NCBI GenBank assembly: GCA_020205615.1
Contig: CM035162.1
Coordinates: forward strand, 45,560,464 to 45,624,463
Reading direction: 5' to 3'
DNA length: 64,000 nucleotides
Origin: Panax quinquefolius
Taxonomy: Eukaryota > Streptophyta > Magnoliopsida > Apiales > Araliaceae
The translations under genes and the position numbers were made by a program. The notes below the pieces were generated by a model. That model was not told where the DNA came from, ran no database searches, and saw only the letters and a list, made by a program, of their open reading frames with translations. This document shows, piece by piece, positions 37,156 to 50,200 of the stretch. Within the stretch, counting starts at the first letter, position 1. Every line of letters starts with the position of its first letter.

Positions 37156-37911
37156 TTAATCTTTCTTCCGTCCATTTCCTCCATATGTCTTCTTTTTAGG
37201 ACAAGTCTTAACCCTATGACCCGTTCCACCACATGCAAAACATCCTCCTTTCTTTGGTTTAGTACAATTTGGTGATAGATGTCCTTCTTTACCACAATTG
37301 TAACACACATTCTTACCCCACATACATTCCCCTGAATGCTTCTTTCCACACTTGCCACATGCTTGTTTCTTCTTTGAATGCGAATTCTCTAAGTTGTTGT
37401 CACTGTCATTATTCTTTTCCCTTTTATTACCCTTCTTTTTCTTAGTTACATCTTTAGATGATACATTACACTTAACCCTCATACTATCGACTTGTGCCTT
37501 CAGATTATGTCGTTCTTCTGTCATCTCGCGTAATGCTCTTTCTGTCTTCCATAATTCCTCCAGGAGAAATACTTTAGTCCTTAAGTCTTGAACTTCCATA
37601 GATGCTTGACCTTCTTTGATTGCTACTTCACCTTCTTCCCCATCTTTGATCTTTATTTCTGGCTCCACCTTAGTTTCTTTGGAATATACTTCTTCCTCTT
37701 CATCCAGCTCCATCTCGGGGTACTCTTCATGATTGCTTGCTAGATTTACTGCAGGTTCATCTCTTAAAACTTCCTCAACTGACTCACTCTGAGCTGGCAC
37801 CTCGGCTAATGGCATTGGTGCAGCTGCTAACACTTCCGTAACCAACTTATCATCTCCTGACATCCTGTCACCAGTTTTAAATAACTTCATTAGTACATCA
37901 CTATCAAACAT
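37156..37911 (-). CDS. Acidic coiled-coil protein with three zinc knuckles (retrotransposon ORF)
   Basis: An intact 251-aa ORF, first in the element, about 150 bases inside the PBS. Residues 40-100 are strongly acidic (DEEEEVY). Residues 103-150 are heptad-like (coiled coil), and 156-183 are Lys/Asn-rich and basic. Three zinc-binding units follow: C185-C188-H192-C196 (short), C203-C206-H211-C216 and C224-C227-H232-C237, the last two with CX2CX4HX4C spacing. It has no capsid region and no protease. The C-terminal 50 residues resemble the nucleocapsid end of the gag just downstream, suggesting an internal duplication joined to a new N-terminus. RNA binding is likely from the knuckles; the role is unknown. 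Expression would be from the 5' LTR. Confidence 0.75.
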   Translation of the reverse strand: MFDSDVLMKLFKTGDRMSGDDKLVTEVLAAAPMPLAEVPAQSESVEEVLRDEPAVNLASNHEEYPEMELDEEEEVYSKETKVEPEIKIKDGEEGEVAIKEGQASMEVQDLRTKVFLLEELWKTERALREMTEERHNLKAQVDSMRVKCNVSSKDVTKKKKGNKREKNNDSDNNLENSHSKKKQACGKCGKKHSGECMWGKNVCYNCGKEGHLSPNCTKPKKGGCFACGGTGHRVKTCPKKKTYGGNGRKKD

Positions 37912-38055
37912 AATCCATAAACACTGAGTGTCCCCATATCTTACTATTGATGAATTTTCCTAATCTATCACTTAGAACTCTAAACGAGTTTTCTCTATCC
38001 TGTTTATGGTTATATTCCTAAGGCTTTTCTCCCCACCTAAGGTTTATAACCTAAA

Positions 38056-38068
38056 GCTTTGATACCAA
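38056..38068 (-). other. Primer-binding site of the pol-less element
   Basis: On the minus strand this reads TTGGTATCAAAGC, two bases inside the 5' LTR. It is the initiator tRNA-Met site with one mismatch (A for G). Confidence 0.85.
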
Positions 38069-38070
38069 CT

Positions 38071-40682
38071 TGTGACGCCCCCAAATCCGGGTTCTCTAAC
38101 CTCGGGTTTGGTGCTCACGATCCATCAAATATATCACATCTAACTACTCATTCATTAATGAAAAAAATCATTCATAATATTCCTTAATACAACTTATAAT
38201 AATATCCCAGGTTAACTAACCTTGACATAACTTACCTACCCTTATATAATCAAAAGGTTTACATAATTAATTACATGATAAAACATAACCATTAAAAGTT
38301 GACACTAACTACTCCTGAGCCTTGCTACATTAACTGAAATATTTTATTTAAGCAAGGGTGAGCAACGAGTTTGCCCAGCAAGTTAATATATACAAAAAAT
38401 GATATATATCATGAATAGAAGAGTCTAGGTTCTTTAGAACTTCAACAATAATCAAAAGATTTCGAAGTAGCTGAATAATAATTCAATCTCAATACTAAAA
38501 CTTTCTCCCATTTCATACTGAATAACATATCAGAGATGAAAGAGTAAAATTCTTTCAAAGATTCAATAATATTCGATTGAATAATAAGAATTAACAATAC
38601 TACAACAATATTCAATAAAGTGGGATATACCCAGATTTCATGCTGAGTGATCACAAAAGGATCATGAAATACTAGTGGAATCATTTAGTTATTAAAACTA
38701 AACTACCACAAGAATATAAATTAGTTATAAAAACTAAATTATACTCTTCTGCAAGTACCTGGAGCGGCCAACTCCTTTGTACCCTATATTATGCATAATA
38801 CTCAATAATAGCGCATAGGTCGATTTACGACATTAAAATTTGTTCATCCCAGTCTTACATCATGAGTCCGTACCACAATAATATGGTTTGGATTACTTTC
38901 GAAGAAATACTATGATTTCAATAATTAATAACAATACTAATCTAGCCGAAACCAATGGCATAGATCTTCCAATAACAATTCAGTTCATAATAAGTAGAAC
39001 ATTTCATGCTTTGACAAATATTAGTCTTGCCAAAACAATTAGCTGAGACATGATTTATAAATAGTTCAAATAATAGAACAAGAATCAATTGCATACTTGC
39101 GAATTATAATAATCATTATAGATGTGAATAACTATCAATAATTATTCACTACCATGCTTGAAAAATAGTAACTCAAGTTGAGTTAGGAACTTTCCCGATT
39201 CGTTGACTACTGCTACGGAATTTAAGTTAACTTCTTTGGTAAGACCTATCATTGATAAGATCGATCTCTTAATTAGCATCACATATCTTACTCATAGCAA
39301 TTTAACATGAAATCACATAACCAATCATTATTAAGTACACTATACTATTTTAGACTTAACACTTACTCGTTCATTTATAAGTTCGTAATATAACTTGAAA
39401 AACTATTTATGAACTCAGTAGACTTAATATATCATTTCAGTTTCTATTTCAGCAAGCTAAAACAACACTGACATCTCTTCTGACATTTTAGTTTCCCTTT
39501 TCAAAGAACTTTGAAATGTTCATTTCGGGGGAAAGTGAAATACACTATTCACGAAAATATGAAATTAGCTTATTATTTTCTAATCTTTTGGCCAATCATA
39601 TATACATATATTCCATACACAAAAGTATTTTTCTGGAATTTTTCAACTCCCTTAAGTATTTTTCAAAAATTAATTTCTAATAAATTCCTTAAGAAATTAG
39701 CTACCTCTTACTTAACTCCAGAAATTCCCAACTCTTGGCGGGATCTTACACATGTTAACGTGAGCTTACAGTTTAAATTTCAAGGCCATCGGAGTTATAC
39801 AACTCCGGTTATAGCGATTTCCGTCCGAAAAACACAAAAATTGAAATAGTCATAACTCGTTCATTTTAAGTCGGAATGAGCTCATTTTTGGAAACAACCT
39901 ACTTTATGCCATATATTTTCATCCCCCAAAAGGCCGGATTTTACCTCATTAAATAAGTGGCCGAAACAGCCCTTCCCATTTCTTGGCAGCAGTTTTTTAA
40001 GCATTTTCTTATTTTTTATCCTTTACTAAAATCATTCTACACGAAAATCTATAAATCCTTTTTAAGTGGTTCCACTTGGATATTTTAGAAGACTCGTAGA
40101 TCTAACTCTAGGACTTGACCATGCTCAAAAATTCAAAGTAGAATGAGAGATATGATCATTTTCATATCATACTTGGTTTTCTCGAAAAATCTGTTTTTCA
40201 ACATTTGGTGTCTTTTAAGAAAACTTCTATATTTTCACATAAAATCAACATAGCTCAACATAATATTTAAAATAACTCATATACTCATGGATCTAACATG
40301 ATCCATGGTTTAATTCACCAAATAATTAACAATCATAAAATCAAACACAACAAAAGCTAAGAAAAATTTTATTTTCAAACTTTTGAATAACCTAACTCAT
40401 ATTTCTTAGTTTAGATTCAACTTTTGATCCATAAAAGAGTTGGATCTAAATATAAAACACTTTTAAACACCAAGATCTAAGTTTTTAAGCCTCAATATCA
40501 TAGTTTTACAAAAATCAAAACTCAAATCATCACAAAGAGAAATTAAACTATAAAAGCAGGGATTTCTTATACCTTCTCTTAATTCCTCTTCTTCTTCTTT
40601 CTAATACCTAGATTATGAAACTTGGAAACTTACAAAACTCTCCCTCTCTTTCTTCTTCTCTCTTGACCGAAGTCTCTCTTTG

Positions 40683-40713
<31 letters not shown>

Positions 40714-41829
40714 TTTTGATAGCTAACTAAGGAAATAAAATGAAAGAAAGAACAAAATAAATTTTTTTGTTATTAAATTAAGTATAGATATATTTAGTGT
40801 ATCTATAATCATCATCCAATGTCTCACTCTTCCTCTCTCTCTTAATCATTATAAGCTTACTTGCACTCTTGGTTTAACTTGTGGGTTGGATGAAAAAGAT
40901 AAGAATGAGACAAAAGCTTGACACCTAGCAAGTTAGTCACCTACTAAAGCAATATAATGATTACATGCCTCCCCCTTTCTCCCCTCTATGTAAATTCGGC
41001 CATGATGGCCTTCTTGGGCCCCTTTTTATTATATTTTAAGCTCCATTTAGCTTACTTAATGGTCCAAAAGGTCCCCTCCCAATTGGGCTAAGAGTTGGGC
41101 CAATCAATTAATTATTTAAGCTAGAAATTCTAATTCTTTGGGCTTGCAATTCAACATAGTTTATACTTTTTAATTTTTATCCATTCCCCATTATTTAATT
41201 AGGGTTCCCTTACACACATTAGTAAGTTAATTTCTCACTCATATATCTTTAATTTCATAACCCAACTAGACTTGTTATTCTTAGGTTATAAATTAATTAA
41301 TGGAGACGTATAAAATAAATCTCTAAGGATTAGTATATCTTTTTAAATACTATCATTCTCTTAAATTATAACCCATTAGGTTATTTAATTATCATACCTA
41401 ATATATGTATTAGGTTACATAACTTTATTCTTCATCTCTTTACAAAATAAATGTATACACATTATATAATAATATTTACTCAATCACGTATATAATTCAT
41501 ATATATCCTAACATATTTCCCATAGTTTATTAACTTATTATCCCAACTTGACTTAATAAGTTATAAACACATGCATACTCATATCAATAATCAATTACTT
41601 AAGGATTGTAAATCCTTTTAATTTAGTAATCAAGGCTAACATTCAAGCTATGTTAATTTCTTACATAACTTTCATTACTCTTCCTAGAAAATTATTAAGT
41701 ATACTTCTTAGTTAATAAATTAACTATCTAGCTTAATTATCATATACACTCATATGATTCAAGTACTTTCTCTCTTTAAAAAAAAATTATTCGAAAATTT
41801 TGAATTATGTAAAATTATGGGTTCTCACA
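38071..41829 (-). mobile_element. 5' LTR of the pol-less gypsy element, 3759 bp
   Basis: The minus strand starts TGTGAGAACCC at 41829 and ends GGGGGCGTCACA at 38071. It aligns base by base with 32144-35409 for over 3 kb, with scattered clustered differences. A CT microsatellite at 40687-40710 is longer than its partner near 34268-34288. Confidence 0.92.
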
Positions 41830-44009
41830 ATACGCGTGGTTGCATAGTAGCACACGGTATTGATTATTGATGCTTACGTGATAAGTCACTCAGTTTTGTT
41901 GGTATTATTAATGTTATAATACAGAAAATATTTTTATATAAAACAGAATACTTTTATAAAGTTATTCTATAAATAGAATATATTATATTCTATTATACAT
42001 AGTGTTGCATGTAGTGTCTGCATAGTGTTTTGCATAGTAAAATCTTTTTATATAAAATAGAATACTTTTATAAAGCTATCATGTTTTATTAGACAATAAT
42101 TAGAACATATTATATTTTATTATGCATAGTGTTTGCATATAGTGCTCAGATATAGTGTTTGTATAGTAAAATCTTTTATAAAGTTATTCGTTTTATTAGA
42201 TTATAAATAGAATATATTATATTTTATTTAAAAGATTTTGCTTTAAATATGGACCGTCGATTAAAGTAAATCAACTGGACCGATTCATGAGTTAATTACT
42301 TATGCGATCCATTTTCTATAAATAGAAGCTCATTCTTTCATTATTTTCTTCACTTAATTCTTTGAAACTACAGAGAGAAAATTATAGAGAGAAAGAAGAA
42401 AAGATTTCGCTACTTAACTATTCTTATATTCGGTTCTTTTACGGTAGTAAGGGGTGTTATTCTTTCTTATTCATGAAGAGAGCTGTTGTTATTCCATTGC
42501 TTATTATTACATTGGAATAACTTTGATATCTGTGATCTACCTATACTTGGTGACATTCTTCTATTATTTAAGTCTTTACTATTACATTTGGAATATCCTC
42601 TCTGCATGCGTTTCTGCTTGGGACTGATTAAAATCTTTATTATTACATTGGAATATCACGTGCATGCGCTTTCTGTGGGACTGGTTCCATCTTTATTATT
42701 ATTACATTGGAATATCATATCTCATGCGTTTCTTACCGGACCGATTAAAATCCTTATTAGTATTACATTGGAATAACCTATCTTTGCTAAATACCGCATG
42801 CATGGTGATTTCATGTTGTTACTCCATTCTTTATTATTACATTTGAACATCACAGCCGGTGCAAATTTCTTTGACACAGTTGGTTCCGTTATTTAGTATT
42901 CATTGGAATAACACTCGCTATCTGCAATCACCAATTCATGGTGATTTTTTTGTTATTCCATTCTTTATTATACTCAGTTGGTTAAAGTTTTGACTTCTAT
43001 ACTCCATGAAATTAGTAGAATAACCTTGATATTTGCGCTTTATCCAGTATCTTTTCATGGAAATATTCTTCTGATCATTCTTGAATTTTACTCTACAAAG
43101 CAGTATCATGTTGATAATTTGGACATTAGTAGATCTTGGACAAAGTAATTCTTGAACTTGTTTTTATTGAATTCTTATATCATTGTCATCATCTTCATGT
43201 TTATATTCTGTTGAAAGTCATCGTGGCCCGTGAGTGCATGTAGATGGACTTGGTATGATTATGACGGGGATTATTCGATTGTAATTATGGACCGTAATGT
43301 TACAAATGATGTGGTAAAAGTCCTCATTGGCCCGTAGTGCATTGATGGACGAGTTGTTGGCATGATCATGACCATTAATGAATACACAAATATTCTTGGC
43401 CCGTAGTTCATGGATAATTGTGGTCGTGATACTAAAGAATATCCTCGCCGTAGTAGTGCAGGGGTGATTCGATGATGTGGAATATTTATTAAAGTGAGTC
43501 TCGGCGATAATGATGATGAAAACCTTTTAATCATAAAAGATAGTAGATTTTATTTTCTACTTGACTCTTTTAATGGATTGCTTGTTCATTGCAGATTAAA
43601 CTTGATGATGTCATTATATTTTATCGGTTTAACATTGTTGGAGACTAATGATAATTTATTCGCATTATCTTAGTCATAATATTTCTTCTTGGGCTAGTTG
43701 AGCTCACCCTTTCTTTCACTATTCTCTTTGAAATGAGAATATATTTGGGACCAGTCGGGAATGGAGTGATGGTCCGGAGGATAGCATTAGTAGTCCTCAC
43801 TATTACGTGAAATAGTGTGATAATAATTGTAATGAGGACTCCTTTTGAGTTTGTATAATCTCTAGTAGATAATATTTGTATTCAAACTCACAGTTTATGT
43901 TTTGTCGTATTGTACACGACAGTTGTATTAGTAAGTTGTATTTGAGTTCTGTACCATATATCTGGCGACCCAAGATGGGTGATGTATACCTAATTTTGGG
44001 GGCGTCACA
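41830..44009 (+). mobile_element. LTR of a gypsy relative, plus orientation, 5' end unclear
   Basis: The plus-strand 3' end (GTATACCTAATTTTGGGGGCGTCACA region, finishing at 44009) matches the coding-strand 3' end of the gypsy copy 1 and 2 LTRs, so this copy lies opposite to them. It carries GGCCCGTAGTGCA-type phrases (43205-43455) and a tandem array at 42490-42850. No PBS follows, since the next base begins a gag remnant of opposite orientation, so it is a solo or truncated LTR. Confidence 0.7.
42490..42850 (+). repeat. Tandem array, ~57-75 bp units (TTATTATTACATTGGAATA)
   Basis: The phrase TTATTATTACATTGGAATA or a close variant recurs about six times, with TGCATGCGTTTCT and GGACTGATTAAAATC phrases between. 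The units are diverged. It lies inside the plus-orientation LTR. Confidence 0.8.
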
Positions 44010-44352
44010 TAAAATGCAAAAACTTCTGAACATCCCATCATTCATCATTTGTTCGGTAGTGTTGTTTACAGGAGGATTATTGCCTTCCTGTTGCATGTTC
44101 TCCTGGTTTGTAACTAAAGGTTGTTCCAAAGTCTCATACACTCTATTGTTAACGTTCTCAGCAGCCATTCTTAAATACTGCCATAAAACAAGGGTTAATT
44201 AAACAAATTAACATATCACATAATATCCCTATATTATGGTGACCAACAAATAAGCTTAGATAGGACACACTAGTGAAGGATTTACTCATCTCTCCCTCCT
44301 AGTTCTATTCCCCGATCTCGCCGGAGACCATATCCCTAAGCTCGATACCAAT
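44010..44352 (-). pseudogene. Gypsy copy 2: gag N-terminus and leader
   Basis: The minus-strand ATG at 44168 opens MAAENVNNRVYETLEQPL, homologous to gag of copy 1; it runs to 44010, where the opposite-strand LTR abuts. The leader follows. The PBS region reads 'gctcgatacca' on the given strand, two bases shorter than the 'gctctgatacca' of copy 1. Confidence 0.8.
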
Positions 44353-46822
44353 TGTGGCGCCCCCAAAATAGGTATACAACACCCATTCGAGTCGCCAAAT
44401 ACATGGTATAGAAAGCAAACTACAACTTCAATAATACAATTGTCGTGCAAAATACGACAACACATCTTGTGAGTTTAAATACAAATATTGTCTTCTAGAC
44501 AATATCCACACTCTAATAAGTCCTCAAGATAATTATTCAAACACTATTTTACTGAAATAGTGAGGATCGCTAAAACATCTTTCTAGAACCATCACTTACG
44601 TACCCGATTAGTTCCTGCTTATGTTCTCACCTCCGAGAAAAATGGAACAAAAGGAAAAGGGTGAGCTCAACTAGCCCGATAAAGAATATTATGACTAAGA
44701 TAATATACAACAAATTATCGTTAGTCTTCAACATGGAAAAATCGATAAAATATAATAGACAACAAGTTTTAGATCAACAACAATTGCGGTGAAACAACAA
44801 TCCATTAGAAGAGTCAAGTAGAGAATGAGTTCTACTATCTTCTAAGATTTAAAAGTCCATCATCAATTTTATCCTCAGTAACAACAATCAATATACATCT
44901 TTAATTAATATTCATCTTTGCACTACTGAGCCAAAGATATTCATTTTATATCACTAGTTGGTCATGTTCATCTCAACACCTGTTCATCTTCGCACTACGG
45001 GCCAAAGATATTCATCAGTTAATCATTCATCTTTGCACTACAGGCCAAAGATATTCAGTAATATCATCATTTAGGACTGAGGATGATGAAAAATATTTTA
45101 AAGAAAATGAATCCAGTGAAATAGAAGGACAAATAGTAAGGATTCGTATAATAGTTTATCCAAGATCAATAATACTCCATAATAACCAATTTTGAAGCAA
45201 AATTCAAGAATAAAGATCAAAACATGGATACAATCAAAGATAGTAACAATAATTGACATCTTGGACAAAAAGAAGAAAATTTCATTTTTCGGTGAATAGT
45301 CAGATATCGTGTGAATAGTCTGAGTATCTGTGAATAGTAACCCCGACACAAAAAGTTTCAAATGTGATAAAAAGTTCATACCAACATTTCGGTATAATGA
45401 TATTGAAGAAAATATCATTTTAAGAAGAATATAACACCCCTTACCTCAAAAAATATCAAGATTACGATCGGAATATCGGTAGATAAGGCTGAAGGAAACT
45501 TGCACTGATGAATAGAAACTCACAAAGTATCTAAATACTCACAAAATATACTCAATAATCTAGAGAGAGAGAGAAAGCTTATGTTTCTGGTGTGATTTTC
45601 AATTCTAACATAGCCCTCTATTTATAGGAAAATGTTAGCAGACTTGACATGCAACCTGATGGCTTTACCTGCTACTATTCTCACCCACCACATTTGAAAT
45701 AAAATTCAGCATATTTCTTCACCAACCACAAGTGGGGCCCACTCAATTCTAGAATTTTCCACCAAAATGCTAAATTCGGATACTTCAACAATTTACGAAC
45801 GGTCACCTCTTAAAATTCATAACAAATCATACGTTCATTTTAACGGTTCAAAATTTGTGGACATATACTTAACTTATATATGTATAACATATCCAAAAAT
45901 TACAACGATCCAGCGGTCGGATTAAAAATTATAACTCACATAATATATCTCAAAAAACCTTTAGTTTAATTTTTTAATACCTTCATTCCGAACAAAAAAT
46001 CTTGATAAAACACCTCAACATTAACTCTTTCATTTTTAACACAATAAATATATCCAACATTTATATCCACATAAAATAAATATTACCTTATCATATGAAT
46101 CAATAATTAATTATTCACAAATAATATTACGAATCATATTTATAACAACCAGTAGTTCCAGAAAGAGGGGCTTTCAATAAGAATTTCTCCTTCTTGGTAG
46201 CGCAATTAGGGTGACCAAACCTCTCCTTGTGTAACTTTCTAGACATTGCCAATAATGCTATCTAATAATATTATTCAAATAATATGAATTATTGATCCGA
46301 TAATGGAAAATCTTCATGCAAAGTGACAATTATTGAAACAACAATAATATAAAATATCAATATGACAATTATTTGAATCAATAAAATAAAATATTGAACA
46401 TTAACTCGTAACAATTATTGAGTAGTGCCTTCTTATGTAACGATCAATAATTCATCAATCACTGTGCATCCACGCGTATTCATCGTATTTTAACCACCGG
46501 GTATTCCAAGCAGTGTTAATAAAGAATAACTACTACGTTATTTATAAAAACTCAAACTTGTCGTTTTTCTTCATCCGACAATTATTACATTATGGGGCCC
46601 TAAATGATTGCTCGGCCGTTGCACGAATATTCCCGACAACAAGAATATTCCACGACCAATGAATATTCCCGATAACAATGATTATTTTATAACCACTTCC
46701 ATATTTTGCAAAATTTGCACATTTCACCCATAACCAGAGAATTATATCAAATTAATACCTTATTATTCACAATAATAATTAGAGGAAATTTGATTTTATT
46801 TATAATAAGTTGGGGTCTTACA
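44353..46822 (-). mobile_element. 5' LTR of gypsy copy 2, 2470 bp
   Basis: Same family as 29336-32143: starts TGTGGCGCCCCCAAAATAGG on the given strand and ends GGGGTCTTACA. The hairpin array (from 44914) and GTGAATAGT phrases (45291-45345) are shared. It is shorter by deletions. Confidence 0.9.
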
Positions 46823-47155
46823 TTCATTGTACTTAAACTTGTTGGGCAAAATTGTTGCTCACCCTTGCTATATTATGATAAAATTTTCAGATTAAGATGA
46901 AGGCTTGAATAAAGACAAATTCCAGAATTGGACTATTATGCAGTCAAAATTATAAAATTATTTGATGCAAATTACATTTTAAATCTTGTAAGATATTGAA
47001 GGTATGTATTAAGTTAAGGTTACAGACTTTGGGGATTATGTGTAAAAGTTTATTGTATAAACAATTTATGTTTATATCTTCCACAATAGTAATAGAAATG
47101 ATGTATCGTAACGTACCAGGTCCGAGGTAAAAGGTACCCGGATTTGGGGATGCCA
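46823..47155 (+). mobile_element. LTR fragment related to the pol-less family, plus orientation
   Basis: Carries 'aaacttgttgggcaaaattg', 'gctcacccttgct' and an end GGATTTGGGGATGCCACA. These match, in reverse, the first ~350 bp of the 38071 LTR. Only the 3' part is present. Confidence 0.7.
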
Positions 47156-47212
47156 CAACATTTATATATGGATGTAATTATGAAATGGTGATTTCGAGGA
47201 CGAAATCCTTAT

Positions 47213-47224
47213 AAAGGGGAAGAA
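47213..47224 (+). other. Polypurine tract
   Basis: AAAGGGGAAGAA directly before a TGTGAC LTR start, preceded by 'cgaggacgaaatccttat', the usual pol tail of plant gypsy elements. Confidence 0.85.
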
Positions 47225-50200
47225 TGTGACAACCTGAAAAATCAAATAGTCATGTTAATTGTGATGTAAGAATATTATTGAATAAAATGAATTTTTATTA
47301 ATGATATTATGTGTTTATTAGTTGTTCTATAATCTAGGATGATTATAAAACAAGAAGATTCTGGATATGTGCTAGAATAAATGCGTATGAATTTTGAAGA
47401 TGTAAATAAAAAAAAATTGAGATAATTTTTCTGACAAAAAGACAAAATAGGCACTATTCATCCTATGAATAACCTAGGTCATGTAAAGAGATTAGTATGT
47501 CGACATGATATTTCGTTTCAAGATTTGACGGTAATATGTGGTGAAGAGTCATATTAGCCGATAAAAGTTTTTCTCGAAAAACGTGTAGAAATCGGATGAA
47601 ATAAAAACGACGAAAAATATTGTTATGTGCTTTTCGATTGTTTAGCTATGTTTAGGGAAAACGTCGCGAAAAATGCTATTCATCAAAAAGTGTTTTTCAA
47701 TATTTTGAATTTTCGAAGAATGCGCTAATGTTAGAATGACAAAGAAAGAGGGAATGTCCAAAAAGATTTGGAATCCGAGAAACGCAGTTTTTCACTTTGC
47801 ATTGAATTTAAAAAGATTAAAGGAAAGAATATTAGTATAGTATGAACTATTATACTAGTATAGTAAGAGAATAATACGGCGTATAATACGAAAATTATAC
47901 GGAGTAAAATACGTATATAATACAAAAATTATACTGTATAAATATGAAAAGTAAAAGTCAAAAAGTCAAGCCAACTAAAGTGGTTAGCTTTTGCACTTTC
48001 CCACCATTTAACCACACTTGTTAATGTTTGAATCAAGGATGGTTAATTAAGAAAACTGGGAAGCATTTTTAAATTTCTGACAAATGCGTAAAAGGTAATC
48101 TTTAAAGGAAAGACAGAATATCTAGAAAAAATTAGATTCGGAGAATGCAGTTTTTTAACTGCGGGACGAATTTTAAAACACAGAACAGTGATGCTTCCAA
48201 GAGAAGCTTGGTTGATATTTGTGAAAAGTGAAAGTATGGGGTGTTTTGTAAGTTTTTCAAATTTAAAGGTTTGGACTATAAAAGACTATAAGTTAAGTGA
48301 CCAAATTGTAAACTGGTGAAAAGTTAATTTAATGACAAAAATACCCTCACTCTTGGTTTTTCTTTATAGGGTAAGCAATTTGTCTTCAAAGTGTTAGATT
48401 ATTTCACTAACACTTTGAAGAGGAATAAGAATAAGAAAGAAGAACAAAGAGAAAGGTATCAAACCCTAACCTTAATCCAATTTTCTTTATGTTTATATGT
48501 TAAATACATAGCTTATTGATTTTGGAAGTAAAAGATTATAAGAAATGGTAATGATTATGGTTTAACCATAGAATTATGTCAAAAAAATGAAGTAATAAGA
48601 ATTTAAATCTTTTTTTCATCCTTTTCCTTTAGTCCTTCATGAATTATATGGAGTGGTTGGTAATGAATGATTCAATTGAATCTAATGAATGATTCAATGG
48701 AATGAATAAGAATTAACAAATTTATAACGTTAATTAATGTATAACAAGTGAATCATAATCAAAATATTGATGTAAAACGAAGAACGAACGAAGAACGCGA
48801 AGAACGTTGTTGATGGACAAATTGAAAACCATCCTAATTAGAGCTTGTTGTTGATGGACAAGTATACAACCATCATATATATATATATATATATTTGTTA
48901 ATATATATTTGTTTAGGAGTTAGAGAATTAAAAGAAATGTTCCTTTGAAACGGATTGAAATTAGCCTATAACGAAGTTATGGTAAAATTTCGTAAAAAAG
49001 GAACAAAATTAAAAAATAAGTTAATAAACCCTAATTAATGAGTCTTCATAAGAATGTTAGATAACATTGAAAATGTGAGTTGTGGACTCAAGAACGAACG
49101 AATTTCGAGTTCGGATGATCGAATTACGGACGAACGAACGAAGAACGTTAATAACATAAAATGAAAGAAAGATGAAATTTGAACCGAGTGAAAGCTTCGT
49201 TAACTGGTTCAGAAAATTATTATGTCTGGTGAAGTTGTAATATGTAATTGGACTAAGAAAATGGCTTTGGAATGAACTAGTTCCAAGTTATAACAAAGAA
49301 GTTACGAGATTGTAAAATAGGCAATTCGTACGTAGGAGAATTTTGCAGAAAATTTATAGAATTTTTTAATGTAATAGTACCTGCGCTGCAGTGCTGGTTG
49401 AACTAGAAATGGGAAGCCGCAACGCCTGATCCGGGCAACAGTTGTTGGAGAGTTGTGCTGCATCGTAGCAATAATAAAAGGAGGGCAAAGCATAGCGGTG
49501 GTCTGAGGAGGGAGAACCAAGACAAGAGCTTTTAACTGCTCAACTATTGGGTAAAGAATATAGAAAGATTATGAACATAAAGTTCACGTAATTTAACACT
49601 TAAGTAAATGATTTAAACCTTAAGTAAAGGTTTATGGATGTTTAAAAGATGAAGAACGTAAGCATTAAAAAACGTAAACCGACAAAGGCAGTTCGTGTAC
49701 GCGTAAATTAAACGTGCTTAGCATACACACTCATGTATGGTTTGAACATAAGACAATGAAGGTTAATAATGACATATAATGCGTGAAGAACCCCGAGCCT
49801 CTCGTTGGTGATGTCTCTGAATGAGAATGCACTGCAGCTAGACACTCAGTAGGGGATACTGAGCAAGTCGGTAACAAGTCGATCATTATAAAATGTTATG
49901 GTTGTAAGTACCATGAGAGTTACAGTAACTTGAATAATGAATAATGTGTAAACATAGTGAAGCCGAGTTAATGATAATAACTTGAAAATTGTTCTAGGTT
50001 AAATAAATCGGATATCGTAAGAGATGAATTGGAGGTAATGTAAAATGCTTAATAGCTATGAACGCATAGCATTAACATTGAATGATCGATCTTGCATACC
50101 AAAGATTGTATGACTTAAGCGATAAAGAATAATCCTGAGGTATGACATTTATTTGTCAGAAAGCCATAAGGAATGATAATTAACGTAATGAACATTACAG

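Larger units (their letters stand above)
35425..41829 (-). mobile_element. Pol-less (gag-only) Ty3/gypsy element interior and 5' LTR
   Basis: Between the LTRs (35410-38070, 2.66 kb) lie a PBS, an intact 251-aa zinc-knuckle ORF, a typical gypsy gag with frame breaks, and a PPT, but no protease, RT, RNase H or integrase. The gag reading ends where protease should begin. Near-identical LTRs argue for a recent insertion, so it was presumably mobilised in trans by an autonomous relative. Confidence 0.85.
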
